A DNA stretch of 64,000 nucleotides from Paraburkholderia sabiae (GTDB lineage Bacteria > Pseudomonadota > Gammaproteobacteria > Burkholderiales > Burkholderiaceae). The stretch is from positions 248,001-312,000 of the forward strand of contig NZ_CP125298.1 of the NCBI RefSeq assembly GCF_030412785.1. The letters are read 5' to 3'. How positions within the stretch are numbered: position 1 is the stretch's first letter; the number at the start of each line of letters is the position of its first letter. Positions 1 through 8,458 of the stretch are shown piece after piece. The notes beneath the pieces are model-generated. The model saw only the letters and a program-made list of their open reading frames with translations, was not told the origin of the DNA and did no database searches. Made by a program: the position numbers and the translations under genes.

Positions 1-2
1 TG

Positions 3-998
3 CTACTGGGCTTGGCGACCGGAATCAATCAGCAACCGTTGCTCGAACTCACGCGCGACAGTCTTCGCGCCCATCCGCTTCCAGACAGGGAATTGCTGGT
101 TACTTCGAAGCGTCGCGGCTACTCAGTGCTCAGCACATCTATCCGCACAGCCTCCGACCCAGCAATCGCATCGAACATGCAGACAATCCCGGCGACGATC
201 GGCGAACACTTCCGGTTTCTTTGCCAATTTACGTCTCCGCTTGTCTCGGAAGCAGACCCTAACGACCAGGAATACGTGTTTTTGCGAAGAGGCTTGCTGA
301 ACGAGCGGAAAGGCCGGGTTTTCCGACTAACGCCGCGTGACGCGAAGAATGCCATCAAGGTATTCATGGCGCGTCACAATTTAACGGATGACCGAGGCCG
401 CCCCTTGCAAGTGTGGGTCGCTCGCTTACGCCCGACCTTTGCCACTGAACTATACCGTCGGACCCGAGACATCCGTCGCGTGCAGCGAGCGCTTGGGCAT
501 GCGAGCGTCTCCACAACTGCTCGCCACTACGTTGATATGCCGATCGAAGCCGAGCGCGATCATGCCTTTGTTCTCGATAGCATGGTTGGCGGGTTCACCC
601 GACAAGATGTGTCGGGCAAAGTCCTGATCGCGGCAGACGGACTGATTCCTGTATCCGATATCAAAAATCTTCTGACGGGAGGCTACAACACCGGTGTAGC
701 CCGATGTCGTAATCCGTTTAGGGATGACGATTCTGTCTGCAAAAAATTCTTCACCTGCTTTCGTTGCCCGAACATGGTCGTTTTCGAGGACGACCTCTGG
801 CGGCTTTTCAGCTTCTACTATCGATTGCTCGCCGAGCGACCCAAGATCAATGCCATGCATTGGGCAAAAACCTATGCTCCGATTGTCCGGCGTATCGATA
901 CTGACATCGCCACACAGTTTCCACTGGTGATCGTCGAGGAGGCTCGCCGCCGAGCGCAGGCAAGCCCTCATCCCACGTGGCGAGGGTCCGCTGTATGA
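3..998 (+). CDS. tnpA: Tn554-family tyrosine recombinase TnpA (5' end outside window)
   Basis: The frame is open to the first base, so the N-terminus lies outside the window; a TTG at 12 is only the first possible start seen. The visible C-terminal half of a phage-integrase-type recombinase includes RLRPTFATELYRR and LGHASVSTTARHYV (the nucleophile Tyr is in the latter). Where the family normally has His-x-Leu-Arg the sequence reads Ala-Arg-Leu-Arg, so the box II His appears replaced. About 130 residues follow the catalytic Tyr. The stop overlaps the next recombinase gene (ATGA). Order, sizes and overlap with the two following genes match the TnpA-TnpB-TnpC trio of Tn554-type transposons, which integrate by site-specific recombination. 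Confidence 0.8.
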   Translation, partial: LLGLATGINQQPLLELTRDSLRAHPLPDRELLVTSKRRGYSVLSTSIRTASDPAIASNMQTIPATIGEHFRFLCQFTSPLVSEADPNDQEYVFLRRGLLNERKGRVFRLTPRDAKNAIKVFMARHNLTDDRGRPLQVWVARLRPTFATELYRRTRDIRRVQRALGHASVSTTARHYVDMPIEAERDHAFVLDSMVGGFTRQDVSGKVLIAADGLIPVSDIKNLLTGGYNTGVARCRNPFRDDDSVCKKFFTCFRCPNMVVFEDDLWRLFSFYYRLLAERPKINAMHWAKTYAPIVRRIDTDIATQFPLVIVEEARRRAQASPHPTWRGSAV

Positions 999-2914
999 GC
1001 GCCGTGATCATTGACATTCGGCTGGCCAGATCTGTTGAGGCAGCAAACCTTGACGCGATGCCCGTTTCGGCAACTGCCGCGGAGAACGGTGCATTTAACG
1101 TCATCAGTAGATACGGCGATGTGAGCTGGGATTTTTACCCGTTCATTCCGCAACACAACATCGGCCGCGCTTCCAAGCGCATAAATTGGGCCATCAAACT
1201 TCCCGATGGGTCGCGTCTCACCGACCCACAAAACCGAGTCCTTCTTGAGTCGAGCAAGGCATATATCTGGTCTCTTTTCGCCGATCCGGTCGATGGCCGC
1301 AAACGGCCTTCGCTCCTTACCCTGTGCGAGAAGACGGCCAGTCTCGTTCCATTGCTGCGCTGGATGTGCTCAATGGGTATTCGGCGGTTTGAAGATCTTG
1401 CCGGGCATACCCTTCAATATGTTCCCGTCGCCAAACTGAACATTGATGGGTCGCCGTCTGTTCCGCATACCGTAACGACCAAACTATTCATTTTGGAGGA
1501 GTTGTATTTACAGCGTGACAAGCTTGCCGATGCCCTGCACGTACATCCGTGGCCTGATGATAGTGCGCTGTCGATTGCAGGAGAGCGGCGTACCCATGCT
1601 CACCGACTCCCTACAACAGAATTCATTCCTGATGACATTGCTCGACTGATCGCCGAGGCTGCGCTCCAGTACGTGCGCGTCAAAGGTTCTGCCATTTTGG
1701 CCGCTCGCGATGCACTTGCCGAAGCTCGTATTGACAACGGCGGCCGGTCCGGTGGAACTTTGCACCGCTATTTGGCATCTGTGGCAAAAGCACACGGATT
1801 CAACAATGTGGGCCACGTAAGCGAGGAGGTTGGACAGTTGAGGACTGCCTGCTACATCTGCATCGATATGTTCTCCGGGCTACGCGACTCGGAGATGATG
1901 TCTCTGGAGGAAGACTGCCTGTCATCCTCGAAGAGCATGGACGGGACGATCGACGTTTTATGGCTGCACGGGACGATTTATAAGACTGGCCTCCGGGCCA
2001 AGAAGTGGATGGTACCTGCCGTCGTTGGAGAGGCGGTCGCCATATTGACGCGTCTTACCTCGCCGCTTAGGAACGCTCTGTATAACGAGGAAAAGATCCT
2101 TCTGGCCCAAGCTGGCGCGATAACGGTGCCGGCCTCAGGCCAACGCGTGCGTCGGCGGCTTGATGAGATTCAGGCGCAGAAGCGAACGCTGTTCCTCTGC
2201 AAGCAGTCATCAGGCGGCGTTCGCACATTGGCCGGACAGACGATCAACCGAAATCTGAAAGAATTTTGTGCGTCACTCAACATTCGCGGTGTCGATGGTC
2301 AGTTTTATCCGCTTTCGTCGCACCAATTTCGGCGGACCTACGCTCGCTTCATCGCCAAAGCGGAGCTAGGCGACCTGCTTACGCTTCAGCATCACTTTGG
2401 TCACTGGAGCTTGGACATGACCGCGCTCTATGCCGACGGAGCGCCCGATGAGTACCAGGCCGACACCGAGCTGCTGGAGATGGTGACTGCCGAAAAGCGC
2501 GTTCGTCAAACAGAGGTGATGGCTTCCTACCTCGATTCGGACGCTCCTATCGCTAACGGCGCTCACTGGCTTGAGAGTTGGCGCAGCACCGTTCGCACAG
2601 CCGAGAACAAAGAGCAATTGATCGCGGAATACGCGGGCACGATTACCCTGAACGGTACAGGCCACTCTTGGTGCGTCGGTAATGCCAAAGGGGTTGGCTG
2701 CGGGGGGCTGTGCGTCTTCGAGGCGCAGATGTGCGTCGACTGCAACCACGGCATCATCGGTCAGGAGCATCGCCCAGTCTGGGAAGGCATTCGAGATCAG
2801 CAGCTTGAGGCGATGGCGATCGGCGACCTTGGCGAAAGCGGTAAGGCTCGCGCACAGCAGATATTGGTCAAAGCCGAGAAGGTTCTCCAGCGGTTGGATG
2901 GAGAGTCCACATGA
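995..2914 (+). CDS. tnpB: Tn554-family tyrosine recombinase TnpB
   Basis: A 639-residue tyrosine recombinase. Catalytic boxes are intact: Arg in SGLRDSEMMSLEED (about residue 294), His-x-x-Arg in SHQFRRTYARF (about 442) and the HFGHWSLDMTALYAD block with His and nucleophile Tyr. The C-terminus carries a Cys-rich patch (WCVGNAKGVGCGGLCV, then CVDC) as seen in Tn554-type TnpB proteins. The ATG at 995 overlaps the tnpA stop in an ATGA, which argues for translational coupling and against the GTG at 977. Length fits the roughly 630 residues of Tn554 TnpB. It acts with TnpA and TnpC in strand exchange at the element ends. Confidence 0.88.
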   Translation: MSAVIIDIRLARSVEAANLDAMPVSATAAENGAFNVISRYGDVSWDFYPFIPQHNIGRASKRINWAIKLPDGSRLTDPQNRVLLESSKAYIWSLFADPVDGRKRPSLLTLCEKTASLVPLLRWMCSMGIRRFEDLAGHTLQYVPVAKLNIDGSPSVPHTVTTKLFILEELYLQRDKLADALHVHPWPDDSALSIAGERRTHAHRLPTTEFIPDDIARLIAEAALQYVRVKGSAILAARDALAEARIDNGGRSGGTLHRYLASVAKAHGFNNVGHVSEEVGQLRTACYICIDMFSGLRDSEMMSLEEDCLSSSKSMDGTIDVLWLHGTIYKTGLRAKKWMVPAVVGEAVAILTRLTSPLRNALYNEEKILLAQAGAITVPASGQRVRRRLDEIQAQKRTLFLCKQSSGGVRTLAGQTINRNLKEFCASLNIRGVDGQFYPLSSHQFRRTYARFIAKAELGDLLTLQHHFGHWSLDMTALYADGAPDEYQADTELLEMVTAEKRVRQTEVMASYLDSDAPIANGAHWLESWRSTVRTAENKEQLIAEYAGTITLNGTGHSWCVGNAKGVGCGGLCVFEAQMCVDCNHGIIGQEHRPVWEGIRDQQLEAMAIGDLGESGKARAQQILVKAEKVLQRLDGEST

Positions 2915-3411
2915 GAAAAATATCGTCCGCTGCCCGCGAAGCCTTGTCTGCCCAAAAAGAGACCTCTACCAAGGAAACGCGGAAGCGCCTTGATCAGGCG
3001 ATGAAACGGCTCGTCGCCGGCACACCCCAGGCACTTCCTGCTGGCTCCCGGCTGACGGCGTCGAACGTCGCTAAGGAGGCTGGCGTTGACCGGGCAACGC
3101 TCTATCGCTTCCACCGTCCGATTCTCGATGCGATCCGGCAGGCTGAAACCAATTCAGCGGCGACGCCTCGGAAACAGCGCAGGACACTCTCCGAGACTGA
3201 GGCGAAGCTCAAGGAGTATCGGACGCTGGTTGAAGAGGCCCAAGGCCAGGTAGCCGCTCTTGCGCGAATAAACTATCGCCTTGACGCGAGTATTCATGAA
3301 CTGGAGGAGTTGATCCGTGTTCGAGACCAGGTGATCTCGGACTTGCAAATGCAGTTGAACCAGCAGCCTTTGTCATCCTCCGTGTCTCCGCTGAAGCGCA
3401 ACAAAAGATAG
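2911..3411 (+). CDS. tnpC: TnpC-like transposition accessory protein (DUF6262-like)
   Basis: A 166-residue protein starting in an ATGA overlap with tnpB. It has a helical N-terminus, a central HTH-like segment (VAKEAGVDRATLYRFH, residues about 53-68) and a long C-terminal coiled coil (residues about 90-150, rich in Glu, Leu and Arg). This is the architecture of the small third protein of Tn554-type modules, which influences orientation and efficiency of transposition. It completes a three-gene coupled operon. Confidence 0.8.
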   Translation: MRKISSAAREALSAQKETSTKETRKRLDQAMKRLVAGTPQALPAGSRLTASNVAKEAGVDRATLYRFHRPILDAIRQAETNSAATPRKQRRTLSETEAKLKEYRTLVEEAQGQVAALARINYRLDASIHELEELIRVRDQVISDLQMQLNQQPLSSSVSPLKRNKR

Positions 3412-3414
3412 CGT

Positions 3415-4422
3415 ATGTCCACACTTTCAATGCGCAACTCAACAACGACAACAGATTTCGATGCGTCTTATTTCGCAGTCGCTCCGCCAATGCGCTACAC
3501 ATGCGCATCGTTAGATAATCCGTGGATTGGTTGCACGCGCGTTTCCCCCGGCTGCGATCACTGCTATGCCGCCGTCAGCACACCGTCGCGCGCGATGCAT
3601 GTTGTCTGGGGGCCGGGGGAGCAGCGCCACCGTACGGCCGAAAGCACATGGGAGAAGCCGCACATTTGGAATAAGCGTCACGACGCGTTTTTCGCGAAAC
3701 ATGGACGCCGACAGCGCGTGTTCTGCGCGTCGCTTGCCGACGTGTTCGATAACGCTGTAGATCCGGCGTGGCGGCTTGAACTGTTCCAGCTAATCGCGCA
3801 GACGCCGAATCTCGACTGGCTTCTGCTCACGAAACGAATCGGCAATGCGCGCGGCATGCTGAACGACGTCATCAACGAACTGTCGCACGGGCTGAACACG
3901 TGGGACGAACTACCATGGCCAGGCGTCTGGATCGGCGCGACGATCGTCAATCAGGATGAGGCTGACCGCGACATTCCGAAGTTGCTGGGAACACCGGCAG
4001 GCGTGAAATTCCTGAGCATGGAACCGCTTCTCGGTTCAGTGAACATCACTGATTTTCTTTCGCCTGGATATCCACGTTGCGATACAGGATTCGTGCAGGG
4101 CAGTAGATACGCGCAAGGTTATTGCGGCACGTGCGCAGGCCACATCACTGACCCTATTCATGGCGCGGAGACCCGCGATTTCATTGATTGGGTGATCGTC
4201 GGCGGAGAAAGCGGCTATGCGGCGCGGCCAATGGCTGTCGAATGGGCACAAGATATCGTGCAGCAGTGTCGGTCGGCAAACGTCTCCGTGTTCGTCAAGC
4301 AACTCGGTGCCCGGCCAACGAATCACGAAGGTGTACCGTACTGCGTCAGCGACCGGAAGGGGGCTGTCATGGCCGACTGGCCGGAGATTCTTCGCGTGCG
4401 TGAAATACCTGAAGCAGGCTGA
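3415..4422 (+). CDS. DUF5131 family protein (phage Gp37/Gp68-like)
   Basis: 335 residues. The family signature is clear: NPWIGCTRVSPGCDHCYA (radical-SAM-like Cys arrangement), FCASLADVFD, WLLLTKR, WIGATIVNQDEADRDIPKL, FLSMEPLLG, DWVIVGGESG and FVKQLG. The biochemical role of the family is unsettled; members occur on phages and mobile elements. The start is 4 bases after the tnpC stop. The first about 35 residues are unlike the usual short leader, and the family's conserved IEWTD-type lead-in is replaced by YTCASLD before NPWIGC. The transposon end may therefore supply a new N-terminus. No strong ribosome binding site was seen. Confidence 0.85.
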   Translation: MSTLSMRNSTTTTDFDASYFAVAPPMRYTCASLDNPWIGCTRVSPGCDHCYAAVSTPSRAMHVVWGPGEQRHRTAESTWEKPHIWNKRHDAFFAKHGRRQRVFCASLADVFDNAVDPAWRLELFQLIAQTPNLDWLLLTKRIGNARGMLNDVINELSHGLNTWDELPWPGVWIGATIVNQDEADRDIPKLLGTPAGVKFLSMEPLLGSVNITDFLSPGYPRCDTGFVQGSRYAQGYCGTCAGHITDPIHGAETRDFIDWVIVGGESGYAARPMAVEWAQDIVQQCRSANVSVFVKQLGARPTNHEGVPYCVSDRKGAVMADWPEILRVREIPEAG

Positions 4423-4459
4423 CCCGGCGCTATTTGCCGATCTGTTATCGCATACCCGT

Positions 4460-4498
4460 AAAAGAAAAAGCGCCGCCCCAGTTTCGGGGGCGGCGCTT
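4460..4498 (-). terminator. Intrinsic terminator of the PRTRC operon
   Basis: A perfect 12-bp stem (arms 4468-4479 and 4487-4498, AAGCGCCGCCCC / GGGGCGGCGCTT) with a 7-nt loop. On the minus strand it is followed by a U-rich run (the complement of AAAGAAAAA). It lies 23 bases beyond the stop of the last minus-strand gene and between convergent genes. Confidence 0.88.
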
Positions 4499-4520
4499 GT
4501 CGATAATACTTGGGCCGGTG

Positions 4521-5606
4521 TTATACCAGCTCGAGCAGGAACTGTGTCAGGTCGGTGCCTTCAGCAGTAGGAACCGGATCAACGAGCTTCACGTCCGGCA
4601 CCGACCAGCTCACCTGCAGGCTGCAAAGGAGGCACAGCTTGTACATTGCTGAGCTACGCGGTTCGGAGGGCACATCGCTGAACCGGAAGCTGAACCGTGC
4701 GGGCGCCCGACCTTCCGTATCGGCTAGACCGAGATATACCGCGAGTTCATCGGCGACGCGCGCCCGATGCTCTTCGACGCCCTCCGGCGAACGCGTGACA
4801 TCGATGACGGTTTGCGCCGGCAACAGATCCGCGTTGCGCAACACGTCCCGATAAGCAGGGATAGCACGCTTCGCAAAGCCCGGCGCATCCATTTCCCGCT
4901 CGTATGCGAGGTCGGTGATGAAGCTACCGACCGCCGAATATTGCCAGCCAGCGTTTTCCCAAGGCTTCCCATCGAGCGAGACAAGCCTGTGCTCGTCGTC
5001 GATCTTGTAGCACCTCACCGCGGGCATGCTATCCATTGCAGACGGTGATCGGCTCGGTAGTTTCACGTCGTCATCGACAGTGACGCTTGAACAGTCATTT
5101 ACTTCGAGCACACGCCAGACGCTTAGCGGCCCGTTCTCGCCGTAGATCACTTCCAGAAGCGCAGCGTCAGCGACCAGCGACACTTCGGCTTTTCCGCTCA
5201 CGATCTCCTCGGCACGGTCACCGAGACCGGCCGCGGCCAGGCTTTTGCGCACATCATCGAGCGAGCCTTCCGGAAGCGACGCGCGGTGTGACTTCGACAC
5301 GTCCAGGCGGATCGTGCGGTCCGGAAGACGGAACGGTCTGGCCAGCACCGATCGCCACGTCGCGATGTAGTTTTCGGGCCGGATGTAGCCCGCGCGGCTT
5401 TGCAGCATGCCACCCTCGCAGGAGGTCGCGTGTCTGAACACCCGGCGCATCACATCGCGATAGCGACCGAATGCGATCGCCGACCAGCGGTCATCGTGCG
5501 GATAGCAGTTTTTTTCGTACGTCCGCTCGAACAGCGCGAACATCCATTCGCCGTCGGCCGTCCGAAACGCGGCTGCCTGCTTGCCCGTCAATACAGTTGA
5601 ACCCAT
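4521..5606 (-). CDS. Unknown 361-residue protein, last gene of PRTRC operon
   Basis: Not recognised. The start at 5606 is chosen because GGAGC lies 7 bases upstream; the frame stays open further upstream, through a short GC hairpin at 5632-5650 (GCAGCCC/GGGCTGC). The protein is soluble-looking with no signal peptide or membrane segment, and has scattered Cys residues (including LCLLC near the C-terminus). It follows a membrane protein and ThiF and is closed by the strong terminator at 4468-4498, so it is the distal gene of the PRTRC transcript. No catalytic motif could be assigned. Confidence 0.7.
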   Translation of the reverse strand: MGSTVLTGKQAAAFRTADGEWMFALFERTYEKNCYPHDDRWSAIAFGRYRDVMRRVFRHATSCEGGMLQSRAGYIRPENYIATWRSVLARPFRLPDRTIRLDVSKSHRASLPEGSLDDVRKSLAAAGLGDRAEEIVSGKAEVSLVADAALLEVIYGENGPLSVWRVLEVNDCSSVTVDDDVKLPSRSPSAMDSMPAVRCYKIDDEHRLVSLDGKPWENAGWQYSAVGSFITDLAYEREMDAPGFAKRAIPAYRDVLRNADLLPAQTVIDVTRSPEGVEEHRARVADELAVYLGLADTEGRAPARFSFRFSDVPSEPRSSAMYKLCLLCSLQVSWSVPDVKLVDPVPTAEGTDLTQFLLELV

Positions 5607-5703
5607 CTGAAGCTCCGATATGAAATGCGGAGCAGCCCCGACCGGGCTGCGCCCGCTGAGGGAAGAAAAGAAGAGGCGCCACACCACCAGGGCGGCCACG
5701 TGG

Positions 5704-6177
5704 TCAATGCGACCGGGTACGGGGAGGCACCTGTGCGAACACGACCAGACCTCTGACGCACACGAAAATGCCCGTGTACATCGCCAGGGTCAGCAGGCCA
5801 GCAAACCAACCCCGTCCGCCGAATCCGGCAAGCGCGCCGCAAAGGAAACACACCTTCGCGGCGGCGCCGGCCATCAGCCAGCCCACGACCCGACGGCCGC
5901 ACGATGCGACCGCATCATGGAACGCATTGCGACGTCGCTTCGTCGCAATCGACGCCGCAAACAGCACTGCGGCGACGGCGAGCACCGCGAGTAGCCGCTC
6001 CCCGACTCCTGCGCTGGCGAACTCCTCGTGATGCAGAGCCGCCTGCGCGAGCGAGTGAAGCATCGGCACCACCGCGTAGTGGTTAGCCGCATACGAGACA
6101 GCGGCTCCAGCGACCGCGGACTGGCCGCAGCGAATGAACATCGTGCCGACCGTGGTCGACAATTTCTGTTGGGTCAT
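5704..6177 (-). CDS. Small membrane protein of the PRTRC operon
   Basis: 157 residues with about three hydrophobic segments (VAGAAVSYAANHYAVV, LLAVLAVAAVLFAASIA and a C-terminal pair around GWLMAGAAAKVCFLCGALAG and FAGLLTLAMYTGIFVCVRGLVV). A clear AGGAG precedes the ATG. It sits between ThiF and the distal unknown gene in the same orientation. A hairpin (arms 6208-6217 and 6224-6234) lies just upstream of its ribosome binding site. Function unknown; an inner-membrane location is inferred from hydropathy. Confidence 0.75.
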   Translation of the reverse strand: MTQQKLSTTVGTMFIRCGQSAVAGAAVSYAANHYAVVPMLHSLAQAALHHEEFASAGVGERLLAVLAVAAVLFAASIATKRRRNAFHDAVASCGRRVVGWLMAGAAAKVCFLCGALAGFGGRGWFAGLLTLAMYTGIFVCVRGLVVFAQVPPRTRSH

Positions 6178-6207
6178 TGAGACTCCTGCAGTTTGAGAGA
6201 TGGAGAC

Positions 6208-6234
6208 TGATGCCCCGCCGAAACGGGGACATCA
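6208..6234 (-). promoter_or_regulatory. Intergenic hairpin before the membrane-protein gene
   Basis: Inverted repeat TGATGCCCCG / CGGGGACATCA with a 6-nt loop between the ThiF-type gene and the next gene. There is no U-run on the minus strand, so it is not a classical terminator; it may stabilise or process the mRNA. Confidence 0.45.
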
Positions 6235-6269
6235 GAGAGGTATAGCGCCGCGCCTTAAACGGGCGGGCT

Positions 6270-7088
6270 TCAGTCGGAGACCTTGGCCTTTGCAGGCCTT
6301 CTGGTCTTTTTCATGGGCGGCTTTGGCGCGTCATAGCCGAATCGCGCCCACGCCGCTGGGTCAATCGGAACCGGATTCGTTCGCCCCGTTGCGAGGTTCA
6401 CGAACACAGCCGAGAAATTGAGGCCGCCGTTGCGAAACAGTGACCACAACAGGTTGAACGCCTGCACCGAGATGGCCTGGTTAATGACGAGCGACTGCTT
6501 GCGCAGGGCGTCCGCCATCGAACAGGACGGCGTATCGTCGCCCTTGTCATTCTTCGGATTCAGCAGGTCGGGGAATAGGTCGCCTACGTGGGGCAGCCTG
6601 TCATGCCGCGCCTTGCCGAACTCGCCGAGAATCACCTGGCCACGATCTGTCTCATTGCCGCAGTCGAGGTAGTACAGACAGTTTCCGCGCTTTGCAGCCT
6701 GCACGATGGCGTGACGGGCACGCCGTGAATCAACGCAGCCAATCACGATGTCCGCGTGCAGGTTGGTGCGCGAATCGACGCGCCGCGGCTCGGCAACCCA
6801 GTTCGTTCCCATCAGCAGGTTCAGGCGATTTACCAGCAACGTCGCCTTGTACTGGCCGACGTCGTTTGGATAGAAGCCTTGCCTGCCAACGTTGAACTCG
6901 GAAACCGTATCGTCGTCGTACACCACGCATTCGATTCCGCCAGGATTACCAAGCTCGACCATCGCGTGATGCAGCCGTGCGAGCGACGGCAGCAAGGCGC
7001 TGCCCGTGCCGCCGGCGCCGACCACGACAACTCTCCACGGCCCGCTCAGCATGTGCGCGGGTGTTGCGTGCAATGTCCGTCGGCTCAT
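6270..7088 (-). CDS. PRTRC system ThiF family protein (E1-like)
   Basis: 272 residues from the ATG at 7088, which overlaps the stop of protein A (ATGA) and has GGAGG upstream. The Rossmann nucleotide-binding loop VVVVGAGGTGS is followed by the ThiF/E1 signature YDDDTVSEFNVGRQGF...DVGQYKA, then IGCVDSRRAR. These are the adenylation features of ThiF/MoeB/E1 enzymes, which activate the C-terminus of a ubiquitin-like protein. It is the name-giving ThiF component of the PRTRC cassette. The substrate is presumably protein C (9695-9913), but this is inference. Confidence 0.9.
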   Translation of the reverse strand: MSRRTLHATPAHMLSGPWRVVVVGAGGTGSALLPSLARLHHAMVELGNPGGIECVVYDDDTVSEFNVGRQGFYPNDVGQYKATLLVNRLNLLMGTNWVAEPRRVDSRTNLHADIVIGCVDSRRARHAIVQAAKRGNCLYYLDCGNETDRGQVILGEFGKARHDRLPHVGDLFPDLLNPKNDKGDDTPSCSMADALRKQSLVINQAISVQAFNLLWSLFRNGGLNFSAVFVNLATGRTNPVPIDPAAWARFGYDAPKPPMKKTRRPAKAKVSD

Positions 7089-7720
7089 ACGACCTCCGCA
7101 GACAGCGCTGCGAGCCAGCGGGAAGGCACTTCGCGCTGGACCTCGAACCGACCCTTGACACACAGCCGCAGCGCCACAGACGGCGCGCTATGGCAATGGC
7201 CAAGCACGAGCGCAAGCTTCACGTCGTGCTGATCGTCGCGGTCATCGGTCGACGAGAAAAACGCCTTGCTTCGACCGTGCGAATGACAGTCCACCACCAT
7301 CCATTCATCCGCTTCCAGCTGCGGACGCTCGTACTTCAGGTGGTCGGGGCTGTGAGACAACGAAGGAAGCGGCACCAGGCGGAACGCTCCCGAAGACGCA
7401 TTCCACGTGATCCACGCACCCACTTCGTTGGGCAGGGCCTCACGCGCCATGCGCGCGAATCCTGCTACCAGCTCAGCAGGCACGGAGCCACATCGGACCT
7501 CCGTTTCCACTTTCGCCTCACCGTAAGGTATAGGCGAGCGCCAGCCGAATTCACCGAGCAACCGAACGAGACGAATCCACGGCCGGTTGATTTCGAGGAA
7601 CACGCCATTCGACGCAACCAGCAACCGTTCGCCCGATGCGGGCATCGGCGCGACGGCTTCGCGCGTTGGCACCATCACAGATGGGAACGAGCGCTGGAGG
7701 ACCTGATCGAGCGGATTCAT
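7085..7720 (-). CDS. PRTRC system protein A (JAMM/Mov34 peptidase-like)
   Basis: 211 residues. The C-terminal half carries a textbook JAMM zinc-metallopeptidase motif, HSH-x7-S-x2-D (HSHGRSKAFFSSTD), preceded by WMVVDC. JAMM proteins remove or trim ubiquitin-like modifiers, so A is the likely deconjugase or maturase of the cassette. The start overlaps the stop of protein B, and its own stop overlaps the ThiF start, so B-A-ThiF are translationally coupled. Confidence 0.9.
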   Translation of the reverse strand: MNPLDQVLQRSFPSVMVPTREAVAPMPASGERLLVASNGVFLEINRPWIRLVRLLGEFGWRSPIPYGEAKVETEVRCGSVPAELVAGFARMAREALPNEVGAWITWNASSGAFRLVPLPSLSHSPDHLKYERPQLEADEWMVVDCHSHGRSKAFFSSTDDRDDQHDVKLALVLGHCHSAPSVALRLCVKGRFEVQREVPSRWLAALSAEVV

Positions 7721-8448
7721 GCTTTCACCCCGCTCTTTCCTGCTACCAGCTTGCCTGCCGTCATACCCTTCATCGGCACCAGAGCATCAAGCGGAAACGA
7801 CGCAAACTTGCCGTCGAGCATGTCGGTCCAGAACGCATAGAAGCCGTTCTTGTATTCGACACGCTTGCCACCGTGATTCGGATGGGTGAAAGCCGAGTTG
7901 AAGAAGCCTTCTTCCCAGCCAGCGATCGCAGATACCTCGATACGGCCCGGGACTCTGGCCGTGCCGATGCAGATCTGCCCTTCGTTCCACGTGTTGAAGT
8001 ACGGCGGTTCGAATAGCGGCGTCGAAGGTTCGGGCCGTGAATCGCCCTTTACAGCGAAGACGCGGAATCCTTCAGCGCTGGCCTGAAAAACCAGCCCCGG
8101 ATGATGGACAACCGCGCTGCGCTCCCCTATCTCCCTGCAACTGAAGAACACGCGTCTGGCGGTCGGCGGGCACCACCAGGTGACCGCAGCGGACGTGACA
8201 CCCAGCACCGTCGACGGAAGGAAATCCGCTTTGGGTGCAGCGTTCCGGTCAAGCTTAACCAGCGTGTCGATGAGAAATCGACGGTTCAGCGGTCGCCCGG
8301 CGCCGATAACGGGCCGCCCAGTTCCACGCTCTGCCGTAATGGGGTGAACCGTCGCGTAGTGAACACTGGTGCCAGCAGCCGTATAGAGCAACAGCGCTGA
8401 CGACAGCTCCACATCGTGACCTGTCTGGCCAATCGAAACGTTTTTCAT
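7717..8448 (-). CDS. PRTRC system protein B (E2-like, Prok-E2 family D)
   Basis: 243 residues. It matches PRTRC protein B in style (TWWCPPTARRVFF, VHHPGLVFQ, YFNTWNEGQICIG and the GWEEGFFNSAFTHPN block). The family has been predicted to adopt a ubiquitin-conjugating (E2-like) fold. Cys residues in TWWCPP and GQICIG are candidate thiol carriers; which one, if either, is catalytic cannot be decided here. AGGAG lies upstream of the ATG and overlaps the stop of gene F. The stop overlaps protein A. Confidence 0.85.
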   Translation of the reverse strand: MKNVSIGQTGHDVELSSALLLYTAAGTSVHYATVHPITAERGTGRPVIGAGRPLNRRFLIDTLVKLDRNAAPKADFLPSTVLGVTSAAVTWWCPPTARRVFFSCREIGERSAVVHHPGLVFQASAEGFRVFAVKGDSRPEPSTPLFEPPYFNTWNEGQICIGTARVPGRIEVSAIAGWEEGFFNSAFTHPNHGGKRVEYKNGFYAFWTDMLDGKFASFPLDALVPMKGMTAGKLVAGKSGVKA

Positions 8449-8458
8449 GAGAAAGCTC

